DNA of 10,292 nt from an uncultured Bacteroidota bacterium (GTDB lineage: Bacteria; Bacteroidota; Bacteroidia; Bacteroidales; P3): the NCBI GenBank assembly GCA_900546465.1, contig URCX01000066.1, positions 1 through 10,292 on the forward strand. Direction: 5' to 3'. Made by a program: the position numbers and the translations under genes. The notes beneath the pieces are model-generated. The model did no database searches, was not told the origin of the DNA, and saw nothing but the letters and a program-made list of their open reading frames with translations. Below, piece after piece: positions 1-6,525 of this stretch (positions within the stretch are counted from its first letter, which is position 1; each line of letters begins with the position of its first letter).

Positions 1-96
1 AAACGCCGTTCTAAGAAATTCTTTCGGCGTTTCGGAAAATTAGAACGGCGTTTGGATTTTTTCTTTCGGCGTTTCATTTTCGGCTTTTCAAACAAG
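1..96 (+). repeat. 21-bp tandem array A1 with conserved flank
   Basis: Four units begin at 1, 22, 43 and 64. Their GC-rich cores CGCCG, CGGCG, CGGCG and CGGCG start at 4, 25, 46 and 67, exactly 21 nt apart. Each unit is a triplet (AAA, TTT, GAA, TTT), then CG[C/G]CGTT, then an AT-rich tail. The last core is followed after 17 nt by CAAACAAG (89-96). Positions 1-13 and 41-53 are perfect inverted complements (AAACGCCGTTCTA / TAGAACGGCGTTT), so a 13-bp hairpin is possible. The window starts at the first unit, so the array may continue upstream. A related array lies at 6367-6462 on the opposite strand. The spacing and sequence are seen directly; the role is unknown. Confidence 0.9.
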
Positions 97-114
97 ACTT
101 TTGCAAAGGGGTAA
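1..114 (+). other. Open frame through array A1, possible 3' end of an ORF
   Basis: Frame 1 is open from the window edge to a TAA at 112-114 (37 codons). It reads as heptads with an Arg-Arg pair in every 21-nt unit (KRRS, FRRF, ERRL, FRRF), followed by an FGFSNKTFAKG tail. The C/G change in the repeat core falls on the third base of an Arg codon (CGC/CGG) and is silent. This could be the end of a gene starting outside the window, or a non-coding repeat that happens to lack stops. The peptide is rich in Arg, Lys and Phe and resembles no family I recognise. I favour non-coding. Confidence 0.2.
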
Positions 115-147
115 GGAAGGCAGTATTTGTCAGGATTAAGAGTAGTA

Positions 148-182
148 TTTGCCCATAGGTTGCCATAGTTTTTCTAATTTTG
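148..182 (+). promoter_or_regulatory. Putative Bacteroidota-type promoter of cinA
   Basis: TAATTTTG at 175-182 matches the -7 consensus TAnnTTTG, and TTTG at 148-151 could be the -33 box. The spacing is 23 nt, a little longer than the usual 19-21. Transcription would start near 189 and leave a leader of about 15 nt. AGTATTTG occurs at 122-129 and again at 144-151, so the -33-like element is duplicated 22 nt apart. The start codon is preceded by TTGAAAG, which also precedes the acyl-CoA reductase start at 6614. Confidence 0.4.
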
Positions 183-203
183 CAGTCTTAAACAGTTTGA
201 AAG

Positions 204-1439
204 ATGACAGAGGTTGAAATCATAAACATAGGGGACGAACTTTTGATAGGTCAGGTTGTGAATACGAATGCTGCCGATATGGCAAAGATGTTGAACAAAG
301 CAGGCTTCGACGTATTGGAAACGAGTGTGATAGGAGATGAAGAGGCTATTATTCTCAACAGTGTGCAATCTGCCATGCAGAGAGCCGATGTAGTCTTGAT
401 TACAGGAGGGCTCGGTCCGACGAAAGACGACATAACAAAGAAGGTTCTTGCGGAAGAGTTTGACTCTGCTCTCGTTATGAATGAGCAGGTACGGATTCAT
501 GTAGAACGATACTTTACAAGCAGAGGCTTGCCTTTCACTCCGACCAATGCAGAACAGGCATTGGTGCCGGATAAATGCAGAGTGGTGTTCAATAGTGTGG
601 GAACGGCTCCGGGTATGTGCTTTGAGAAGAATGGAAAATTGATATTTTCCATGCCGGGAGTGCCGTTTGAAATGCGTATGATGATGCCGGAAGTTATAGA
701 AATAATGAAACAACACTTCAAAAGCGAGGCATTGGAGTACAAAACTTTGCTTGTGTCCGGCATAGGCGAGAGTTTTCTGTCCGATAAGTTGGAAACTTTC
801 GAGGCGAATTTGCCTGATGGAATTTCTTTGGCTTATTTGCCGAAAGGTGGTACGATAAGATTGAGACTTACTGCAAAGGGTTCGGACAGAGACAAGGTCA
901 TTGATATGCTCAATGAGCAGACCGGACTCTTACTTGCTTCGATCAAGGAATATTTTATGGGCTTTGAATGCGATAATCTTGCAGAAACTCTTGGAGAAAG
1001 GCTGTTGCAGAACGGAAAGACTGTTGCGACGGCTGAGAGTTGCACGGGAGGAAACATTGCTCATTTGATTACACTTATTGCAGGCAGCAGTCGATATTAC
1101 AAAGGCAGCATTGTGAGTTATGCAAACGAAGTGAAAGAGGAAGTATTGGGCGTTTGTGCAGAGGATTTGCAGGAACATGGGGCAGTGAGCGAAGAAGTAG
1201 TAAAGCAAATGGCAGAGGGTGCGAGACGACTTTTGAAAACAGATTATGCCATTGCCACATCAGGCATTGCAGGTCCCTTGGGTGGAAGCGAGGAAAAGCC
1301 TGTTGGTACGGTATGGATTGCCGTTGCCGAAGAAAGAGGTTGCGTTGCCGAAAAATTTTTCTTCAATTCAACTCGGGATAACTTTATAGAAAGGACATCA
1401 AATCAGGCAATACTCATGTTGTTGCACCAAATGCGATAG
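204..1439 (+). CDS. cinA: CinA family nicotinamide-nucleotide amidohydrolase
   Basis: This 411-residue protein has the full two-domain CinA architecture. The N-terminal molybdopterin-binding-like domain (about 4-170) shows NIGDELLIGQ, the glycine-rich ITGGLGPTKDD near 66-76 and MPGVPFEM near 150-157. In CinA proteins this domain is linked to ADP-ribose pyrophosphatase activity. The C-terminal PncC-type domain (about 255-411) carries ESCTGG at 278-283, with Ser279 the likely nucleophile, a YYKG segment at 298-301, and ATSGIAGP at 351-358. This domain deamidates nicotinamide mononucleotide in pyridine-nucleotide salvage. The protein is expected to be cytoplasmic. The ATG at 204 starts directly at the conserved N-terminus and follows TTGAAAG. 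The gene stands alone, downstream of array A1, and converges on the MBOAT gene with a 27-nt gap. A role in competence, suggested by the family name, cannot be inferred here. Confidence 0.95.
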   Translation: MTEVEIINIGDELLIGQVVNTNAADMAKMLNKAGFDVLETSVIGDEEAIILNSVQSAMQRADVVLITGGLGPTKDDITKKVLAEEFDSALVMNEQVRIHVERYFTSRGLPFTPTNAEQALVPDKCRVVFNSVGTAPGMCFEKNGKLIFSMPGVPFEMRMMMPEVIEIMKQHFKSEALEYKTLLVSGIGESFLSDKLETFEANLPDGISLAYLPKGGTIRLRLTAKGSDRDKVIDMLNEQTGLLLASIKEYFMGFECDNLAETLGERLLQNGKTVATAESCTGGNIAHLITLIAGSSRYYKGSIVSYANEVKEEVLGVCAEDLQEHGAVSEEVVKQMAEGARRLLKTDYAIATSGIAGPLGGSEEKPVGTVWIAVAEERGCVAEKFFFNSTRDNFIERTSNQAILMLLHQMR

Positions 1440-1466
1440 TCCGAAGCGGCAACTTGCTCGCATAAA

Positions 1467-2960
1467 TCAGAATTGGAAATAGATAAAGGCTTGTATGCCG
1501 GCCGTCTTGAACTGATACAATATTACTGCAACAAGGACGGCAAGGAGTAATTGCAATATAAGAGGGGTTTTTATGAAGGTTTCCCGTAATGCGTTCTTCA
1601 TTCTGCTCGGCAGAAAGTGTATGGCAAAACCTGCGAAAATAAGAACGAACGGCTTCCAATAGGACATAAAGACTACTGAAATTTGTTCGAGATTATAAGA
1701 AGAAAACAGTTTTCCAATGATTTGAAGAGCAGTCGACATGTCAGCGGCTCTGAAAAATATCCAACAAAAACAAACGAAATGGAAAGTAAGTATAGTTGTA
1801 AGCATTCGCAAAAAGGCTTTCGTATCAAAGACTTTCGTGATTTTATGCAGCAGTTTGTCGAATATCAAAGCCAAACCGTGTAAACCGCCCCAAATAACAA
1901 ATCTCAAATTTGCTCCATGCCATAAACCTCCTATAAGCATTGTGAGCAGAAGATTCAAATAACGTCGTAACTGTCCTTTGCGATTGCCGCCCAAACTTAT
2001 GTAAAGATAATCTTTAAGCCAAGAAGAAAGGCTTATATGCCAACGTCGCCAAAAGTCTGTTATGTTTCGAGACTTGTAAGGCGAATTGAAATTTTGTGGC
2101 AATCGGAATCCCAACAACAAAGCCAGAGCAATGGCAATATCGGTATAGCCGGAGAAATCGCAGTATATCTGTAAGGTGTAGCCGTAAACAGCAATAAGAT
2201 TCTCAAAAGAGGAATACAACTGCGGCATTTCAAACACTCTATCAACGAAATTGACGCTGATATAGTCAGAAATGATGATTTTCTTTATCAATCCGTTCAA
2301 AATGAAAAACAAACTCCAAGAGAACTCCCTCTCGGATAAGGAATAAGGTTTCTGTAATTGCGGAAGGAACTCATTTGCTCGGACAATAGGACCCGCAACA
2401 AGCTGAGGAAAGAAACTCAAATAGAAAGCAAAATCAATAAAAGAAGGTTGTCTTGCAATACGTTTTCGATATATATCGACCAAATAAGAAATAGCTTGAA
2501 AGGTATAGAAAGATATTCCGACAGGTAATACTATCTTATCAATGGAAAGCTGTGTGCCGAATGTATTGTTGGAGAACAAAGCAAGATAATCAACAACCTT
2601 TATATTCGTTGCGAAGATATGGTTTATCAAATCCGCTATAAAATAAGTGTATTTGAAGTAAGCGAGGAACAAGAGATTGATTGTTACACTCAATGTGAGT
2701 ATAAACTTTCTCTTTTTGTTAGTTCCAAAGAGGAGTTTACCGAACAGAAATGTCAAAAGGGTGGTTATCAACAACAGAATGACGAAATTGCCACTCGAAA
2801 GATAATAAAACAATACACTGACGGTAAAAAGATAAAAGTGTCTTGCGTTAAGTTTGTTCCTTATAGGAGAATATATCAGCAAAACGATAGCAAAGAATAT
2901 CCAAAAGACAGCTTGTGTAAACAGAAGCGGATTGTCCTGCGAGAAGTTTAGGAAGTTCAT
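1467..2960 (-). CDS. MBOAT family membrane-bound O-acyltransferase (AlgI-like)
   Basis: The 497-residue protein is strongly hydrophobic, with many predicted membrane helices from residue 12 to the C-terminus. It has AlgI/DltB-type signatures: FFPQLVAGP at 183-191, DFWRRWHISLSSWLKDYLY at 302-320, and GGLWHGA at 344-350, where His348 aligns with the invariant MBOAT histidine. Length fits the family (about 460-520). Such proteins move acyl groups, usually acetyl, across the inner membrane for O-acylation of exopolysaccharide, peptidoglycan or teichoic acid. The acceptor cannot be told from sequence. Usual partners are periplasmic SGNH-fold proteins. None is adjacent here, but a secreted SGNH hydrolase lies on the same strand at 8803-10011. 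Upstream are a terminator and tRNA-Val, so the gene probably has its own promoter, although I see no clear TAnnTTTG. It ends facing cinA. Confidence 0.93.
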   Translation of the reverse strand: MNFLNFSQDNPLLFTQAVFWIFFAIVLLIYSPIRNKLNARHFYLFTVSVLFYYLSSGNFVILLLITTLLTFLFGKLLFGTNKKRKFILTLSVTINLLFLAYFKYTYFIADLINHIFATNIKVVDYLALFSNNTFGTQLSIDKIVLPVGISFYTFQAISYLVDIYRKRIARQPSFIDFAFYLSFFPQLVAGPIVRANEFLPQLQKPYSLSEREFSWSLFFILNGLIKKIIISDYISVNFVDRVFEMPQLYSSFENLIAVYGYTLQIYCDFSGYTDIAIALALLLGFRLPQNFNSPYKSRNITDFWRRWHISLSSWLKDYLYISLGGNRKGQLRRYLNLLLTMLIGGLWHGANLRFVIWGGLHGLALIFDKLLHKITKVFDTKAFLRMLTTILTFHFVCFCWIFFRAADMSTALQIIGKLFSSYNLEQISVVFMSYWKPFVLIFAGFAIHFLPSRMKNALRETFIKTPLILQLLLAVLVAVILYQFKTAGIQAFIYFQF

Positions 2961-3000
2961 TATGTTTTGTTGTTTTCCGTCTCTTTTGATACTTGTTTGA

Positions 3001-3038
3001 TAAAAGAAAAGAGCATCTACTTGTTGTAAATGCTCTTT
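3001..3038 (-). terminator. Rho-independent terminator downstream of tRNA-Val
   Basis: A 9-bp perfect stem joins 3030-3038 and 3008-3016 (AAAGAGCAT / ATGCTCTTT). The 13-nt loop can form three further pairs. On the minus strand the stem runs into a T-rich tail (TTTTCTTTTA). It begins 8 nt beyond the 3' end of the tRNA and would separate it from the MBOAT gene. Confidence 0.75.
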
Positions 3039-3046
3039 CTATCTTG

Positions 3047-3121
3047 TGGGAGTACTAGGATTCGAACCTAGGACCCTCTGCTTGTAAGGCAGATGCTCTA
3101 AACCAGCTGAGCTATACTCCC
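3047..3121 (-). tRNA. tRNA-Val (anticodon UAC)
   Basis: A complete 75-nt cloverleaf can be folded by hand. The acceptor stem is GGGAGTA/TACTCCC (7 bp), the D arm GCTC...GAGC, the anticodon stem TCTGC/GCAGA with loop CTTACAA (anticodon TAC, Val), the variable loop GGGTC, and the T arm CTAGG-TTCGAAT-CCTAG. The discriminator base is A at 3047. CCA is not encoded (the gene is followed by CAAGAT), so it would be added after transcription. A single gene, with its own promoter upstream and terminator downstream. Confidence 0.97.
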
Positions 3122-3167
3122 TAAATTTGAGAGGTAAACTACTTTGTTTGTCCCTCGTTTGCGTTTG

Positions 3168-3199
3168 CAAAGATACAACGCTTTTCTCAATCCACCAAA
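3168..3199 (-). promoter_or_regulatory. Bacteroidota consensus promoter of tRNA-Val
   Basis: Read on the minus strand, TTTG (3199-3196) is followed after exactly 20 nt by TATCTTTG (3175-3168). This is a full match to the -33/-7 pattern TTTG-N20-TAnnTTTG. Transcription should start near 3161 and give a leader of about 40 nt. The -33 box lies only 7 nt beyond the pyrC stop codon. A 10-bp direct repeat, TTGAGAAAAG on the minus strand, occupies 3201-3210 and 3181-3190 on either side of the -33 box. Confidence 0.7.
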
Positions 3200-3206
3200 T
3201 CTTTTC

Positions 3207-4550
3207 TCAACTTTTTTCGACTTTTTCAATCATCATTGCATTTCGGCGATCGAAAACAGTGTCGTTTTCAAAGACTTTTTCACCATTAAGATAGGTTGCA
3301 ACAATCTTGTTATCAAATGTTTTGCCTTCAAATGGCGACCACTTGCATTTTGATTGCAGGGAATCTTTTGTAACGATTGTTTTTTTGTTCGGATTTATCA
3401 GTACAAAATCTGCAAAATACCCTTCTTTGATATAACCTCTGTCTTTTATGCCGAACAATTTTGCCGGATTGTGTGCCATTTTCTCCACCATTTTCTCCAA
3501 TGTCAACTCACCTTGTTCGACTAATTGCAATATCAAAAGTAAGGAATGTTGTATCGAAGGCATGCCTGAGGGGGCATCAAAATAGGGTTTCTGTTTTTCT
3601 TCCCAAGTGTGAGGAGCATGATCGGTTGCAATAATATCTATTTTGTCCTCTCGCAAGGCACGGCGTAAGGCAGTACGATCCTCTTTTGTCTTTATGCTCG
3701 GATTACACTTTATAAGGTTGCCGTATTCTGCAAAATCACCGATTTCAAACCATAAATGAATGGGCGAAACCTCCGATGTTATCCGTTTCGCAGAGATATC
3801 GCCGCTATGCAATAGCGAAATCTCCTTTTCTGTCGTAAGATGAGCTATATGTAAGTGAGCTCCATGTTTTTCAGCCATGCTTACGGCAAAAGAGGAACTT
3901 TTGAAACAAGCCTCGGAACTTCTTATAAGAGGGTGTATCGACGCTGTGGCTTTGTCATTGTACAATGCCTTATACTTAATAGTGTTTTCCCTTATGGTAT
4001 CTTCGTCTTCACAATGTGCGGAAATTACTTTGTCGGTAATGGAAAAGATATTCTCCAATGTCTTCTGCTCATTTACCAGCATATTACCTGTTGACGAGCC
4101 AAGAAATAGTTTTAAGCCGCAACACTTATTGGCAGATATTTCCTTTGCTGTCTCATAATTCTCATTTGTAAGTCCGAAGAAAAATCCGTAATTGCAATAC
4201 ATATTTTCTTTGGCAAGTCGCAATTTATCCTCCAAGCATTCGATATTTGTCGTTGAAGGCTTTGTATTCGGCATTTCCAAGACTGTGGTTACTCCTCCGG
4301 CTATTGCAGCCTTGCTTTCCGAGGACATGTCCGCCTTATATTCCATTCCCGGTTGACGGAAATGCACATGAGCATCGATAACTCCCGGTATAAGGATAAG
4401 TCCACTACATTCCACATACTCCGTTTCAAAAGGCAAATCGGATAGAGAACTCTTTGAAAGCACCTCTATCCGATTTCCTTTCGTCAGTATGTTTATGTAT
4501 TCCTTTCTACCTTCGTTTACCACCAAGGCATTGGCAAAATACTTATACAT
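3207..4550 (-). CDS. pyrC: Dihydroorotase
   Basis: A 447-residue amidohydrolase-fold enzyme that cyclises carbamoyl-aspartate to dihydroorotate, the third step of de novo pyrimidine synthesis, in the cytoplasm. Metal and catalytic residues are all visible: DAHVHFR at 59-65 (His61, His63, Arg65), Lys147 in GLKLF (the carboxylated lysine), His179 in SAHCEDE, His237 in LHIAH, and Asp310 in TDHAPH. Length matches long-form dihydroorotases. I chose the ATG at 4550. The frame stays open upstream to 4709, but that extension would lie inside the zinc-ribbon gene and lacks the family N-terminus. The ATG overlaps the upstream stop region by 8 nt (ATGTATAA), which indicates translational coupling. It is the last gene of the nif3 - zinc ribbon - pyrC operon. 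Confidence 0.95.
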   Translation of the reverse strand: MYKYFANALVVNEGRKEYINILTKGNRIEVLSKSSLSDLPFETEYVECSGLILIPGVIDAHVHFRQPGMEYKADMSSESKAAIAGGVTTVLEMPNTKPSTTNIECLEDKLRLAKENMYCNYGFFFGLTNENYETAKEISANKCCGLKLFLGSSTGNMLVNEQKTLENIFSITDKVISAHCEDEDTIRENTIKYKALYNDKATASIHPLIRSSEACFKSSSFAVSMAEKHGAHLHIAHLTTEKEISLLHSGDISAKRITSEVSPIHLWFEIGDFAEYGNLIKCNPSIKTKEDRTALRRALREDKIDIIATDHAPHTWEEKQKPYFDAPSGMPSIQHSLLLILQLVEQGELTLEKMVEKMAHNPAKLFGIKDRGYIKEGYFADFVLINPNKKTIVTKDSLQSKCKWSPFEGKTFDNKIVATYLNGEKVFENDTVFDRRNAMMIEKVEKS

Positions 4551-5361
4551 TTTCTTCCGATAATTCCGATTCGACTTCTGCTGCAATCGATTGATCGACC
4601 AATATCCTGCCGCAATATTCGCATACAATGATTTTCTTGTGCATACGAATATCCATTTGCCTTTGATGAGGTATTTTATTGAAGCAACCGCCGCAGGCAT
4701 CTCTGTCAACCGTTACCACAGCCAAGCCGTTTCTTGCATTGGAACGTATTCTCTTGAAAGCAGTAAGGTATCTCTCTTCTATGAACTTCTCATTTTCGGC
4801 AGCTTTTTCCATCAACACTTTTTCCTTTTCCTCTGTTTCCTTGATGATTTCGTCCAATTCTGATTTTTTTACCTCCAAATCTTTGAGTTTATCCTCATAT
4901 TGCTCGGTGTACTTCTCTATCTCTACCTTATAATTCTCTATGCTCGCCTTGAATTCGCGTATCTTCTTCTCACAAAGCTGTTTTTCCAATTCTTGAAACT
5001 CTATCTCTTTAGCAAGAGACTCATATTCTCTGTTGTTTCTTACATTGTTTTGTTGATCCGAGTATTTTGCGACCAACGCATCGCACTCCTTTATCTTTTG
5101 TTGCTTATCGGCAATGGCGTTTTCGCAAGAGGATATTTCGTTGTTGAATTTGCCGATTCTCGTTTTCAAACCCTCTGTTTCGTCCTCCAAATCCTGAACC
5201 TCCAAAGGCAATTCTCCTCTGATGATTCTGATTTTATCGATTTGCGAATCGATTTGCTGCAACTTGTACAAGGCTATCAATCGCTTCTCAACCACCAAAT
5301 CCGCCTCATCATTCTTGAATACCGGCTTAGGAGTTTCTGCTTCTTTTACTTTCTTTGCCAT
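4543..5361 (-). CDS. C4-type zinc-ribbon, coiled-coil protein (COG1579-like)
   Basis: The 272-residue protein has a lysine-rich N-terminus, a long charged heptad-rich coiled coil (about 30-195), and a C-terminal zinc ribbon with CGGC (Cys223, Cys226) and CEYC (Cys247, Cys250). This is the layout of the COG1579 / PF02591 family. Members are suspected of binding nucleic acid or acting as adaptors, but no established biochemical role is known to me. No signal peptide or membrane segment is seen, so it should be cytoplasmic. It starts 12 nt after the nif3 stop and overlaps pyrC by 8 nt. The nif3 neighbourhood recurs in Bacteroidota and suggests a shared but unknown function. Confidence 0.9.
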   Translation of the reverse strand: MAKKVKEAETPKPVFKNDEADLVVEKRLIALYKLQQIDSQIDKIRIIRGELPLEVQDLEDETEGLKTRIGKFNNEISSCENAIADKQQKIKECDALVAKYSDQQNNVRNNREYESLAKEIEFQELEKQLCEKKIREFKASIENYKVEIEKYTEQYEDKLKDLEVKKSELDEIIKETEEKEKVLMEKAAENEKFIEERYLTAFKRIRSNARNGLAVVTVDRDACGGCFNKIPHQRQMDIRMHKKIIVCEYCGRILVDQSIAAEVESELSEENV

Positions 5362-5373
5362 CTTTATATCTTA

Positions 5374-6168
5374 TTATATGTTCTTCACTCTGTTAGATGT
5401 CTGATCCCAAAACAAGGGTACAAAATTACAAAAGTTTTTCGATATTAAGGAGGCGATATGTCGTTTAACTATTGCTTCGCTTTCAAAGTGCCCTATATCG
5501 GCAAGCAGAATTCGGTTTTCCATATCAAGGAAATCATGATACTTCAAGTCCGCCGTGAGGTAGCAGTCCGCCCCTTTTGCCAATGCAACAGGAATAAATT
5601 CTCCTCCGCTGCCGGAGCATAATGCCACTCTTTTGATACGCTTGTTTCTTCCGCTTACATACCTTATATTATGTATGTTCAGTTTCACCTTTACTCTCCC
5701 CAAGAACTCCTTTTCCTCCATCTCTTCTCTCAATTCGCCTATGCCGCCTATACCGAAGTAATTCGCCTCCTGCCTTCCTTCTGAAAAAGGAATAAAATTC
5801 TCAATCCCAAGTGTTTTTGCAAGCAATGTATTCACCCCCTCAGCCGCTGCGTCAAGGTTGGTGTGAGAGGAATAAAGCGTCATGTCGTATTGCAGAGCTT
5901 TAAGCACACATTTGTTCACATTGGTGTTCGGAAGCAAGTTCTTCAATCCGCGAAAAATTAAAGGGTGATGGGAAATTATCAGATTACATGACTTCTCCTT
6001 AGCCTCCTCTATTACCCCCTCGCTTACGTCAAGGCAGACGAAGACACCGCTACACAGATTGTCCTTGTTGCCACAAAGCAAGCCTGCATTATCAAAGTCC
6101 TCCTGAAAAGACAAAGGAGCAACCCTCTCCAAAACATCAATTATACTGCCTATACTTATCTTATCCAT
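5374..6168 (-). CDS. Nif3-like dinuclear metal-centre protein
   Basis: A 264-residue member of the Nif3/YbgI family (PF01784), which forms toroidal hexamers with a two-metal site in each subunit. Expected metal ligands are present: His67 and His68 in SHHP (66-69), Asp106 in SHTNLDA (101-107), and His227 and Glu231 in DIGHFESE (224-231). Family annotations include GTP cyclohydrolase 1 type 2, but the true activity is not settled. The length fits the short YbgI-like form. Many Bacteroidota homologues are about 365 residues with an inserted domain, which is missing here. The frame ends in tandem stops (TAATAA). It is the first gene of the operon leading to the zinc-ribbon protein and pyrC. Upstream lies the array A2 region. 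I see no perfect TAnnTTTG promoter; TAGCGTTTG at 6224-6232 (minus strand) has one extra base. Confidence 0.92.
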   Translation of the reverse strand: MDKISIGSIIDVLERVAPLSFQEDFDNAGLLCGNKDNLCSGVFVCLDVSEGVIEEAKEKSCNLIISHHPLIFRGLKNLLPNTNVNKCVLKALQYDMTLYSSHTNLDAAAEGVNTLLAKTLGIENFIPFSEGRQEANYFGIGGIGELREEMEEKEFLGRVKVKLNIHNIRYVSGRNKRIKRVALCSGSGGEFIPVALAKGADCYLTADLKYHDFLDMENRILLADIGHFESEAIVKRHIASLISKNFCNFVPLFWDQTSNRVKNI

Positions 6169-6366
6169 TCTCTTGAAATTACAGAATTACAAAATCATAT
6201 ATCAAACGACAAACGCTATTTCCTCGGAAAAGAGTGTGGCAACAAGTCGTTTTTTTTGCTCAGCCGCAGTATAATTCCGCAAAATGCCCTGAGTATCCGA
6301 AAAACACTCGCATTTCCGATAGCAAAACAACATAAGATGCTGCCGATAAAACCACCCATCCAAGTG

Positions 6367-6462
6367 CTTGTTTGCCAACCCCTTGACAAAACGCCGAAAG
6401 AATTTTCTAAAACGCCGTTCCGGAAAAATAGAACGGCGTTTCAATTTTCTGAAACGGCGTTC
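6367..6462 (-). repeat. 21-bp tandem array A2, inverted copy of A1
   Basis: Four 21-nt units on the minus strand begin at 6462, 6441, 6420 and 6399. Cores occupy 6455-6459, 6434-6438, 6413-6417 and 6392-6396, exactly 21 nt apart. In minus-strand sense the cores read CGCCGTT, CGCCGTT, CGGCGTT and CGGCGTT, preceded by GAA, AAA, GAA and TTT. The last core is followed after 17 nt by CAAACAAG (6374-6367), the same spacing and octamer as in A1. AAACGCCGTTC (6410-6420) and GAACGGCGTTT (6431-6441) form a perfect 11-bp inverted repeat with a 10-nt loop. This array is complete, and the units stop at both sides. Confidence 0.92.
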
Positions 6463-6517
6463 CGGTAAAGTCTTATAAAAAGATATATTGCGGATACGAT
6501 GTTTGAAGAGAAGTTTG

Positions 6518-6525
6518 TAACTTTG
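6518..6525 (+). promoter_or_regulatory. Possible -7 box upstream of acyl-CoA reductase
   Basis: TAACTTTG matches the Bacteroidota -7 consensus TAnnTTTG. No TTTG lies at the standard distance: the nearest are at 6502-6505 (12-nt gap) and TTG at 6488-6490 (27-nt gap). If used, the leader would be about 80 nt. A weaker candidate, TAAAATTG, lies just before the start codon. Confidence 0.3.

Noticed and set aside
1..96. Possible CRISPR array
   Set aside because: The 21-nt period is too short for repeat plus spacer, the repeats are degenerate, there are only four units, and no cas gene is in the window.
930..1208. Long open frames opposite and alongside cinA, pyrC, gapA and the SGNH gene
   Set aside because: They lie inside well-supported genes, have no recognisable domains or start signals, and are shadows of real coding sequence.
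3047..3121. tRNA-Val as an integration site of a mobile element
   Set aside because: No integrase, no partial tRNA duplicate and no other mobile gene is present nearby; the genes on both sides are ordinary.
4551..4709. N-terminal extension of dihydroorotase to the ATG at 4709
   Set aside because: The extra 53 codons lie wholly within the zinc-ribbon coding region and have no family similarity; the ATG at 4550 gives the normal N-terminus and a coupled overlap.
6202..6444. Minus-strand ORF of 80 codons through array A2
   Set aside because: It has a TTG start, no RBS and no known domain, and its N-terminal part is simply the repeat array. A homologous short tail exists in A1, so I discuss it as a finding rather than call a gene.
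6256..6468. Plus-strand ORF of 70 codons overlapping array A2
   Set aside because: Its repeated TPF/TAF heptads come from the 21-nt array read on the other strand; the rest shows no domain and there is no promoter or RBS.
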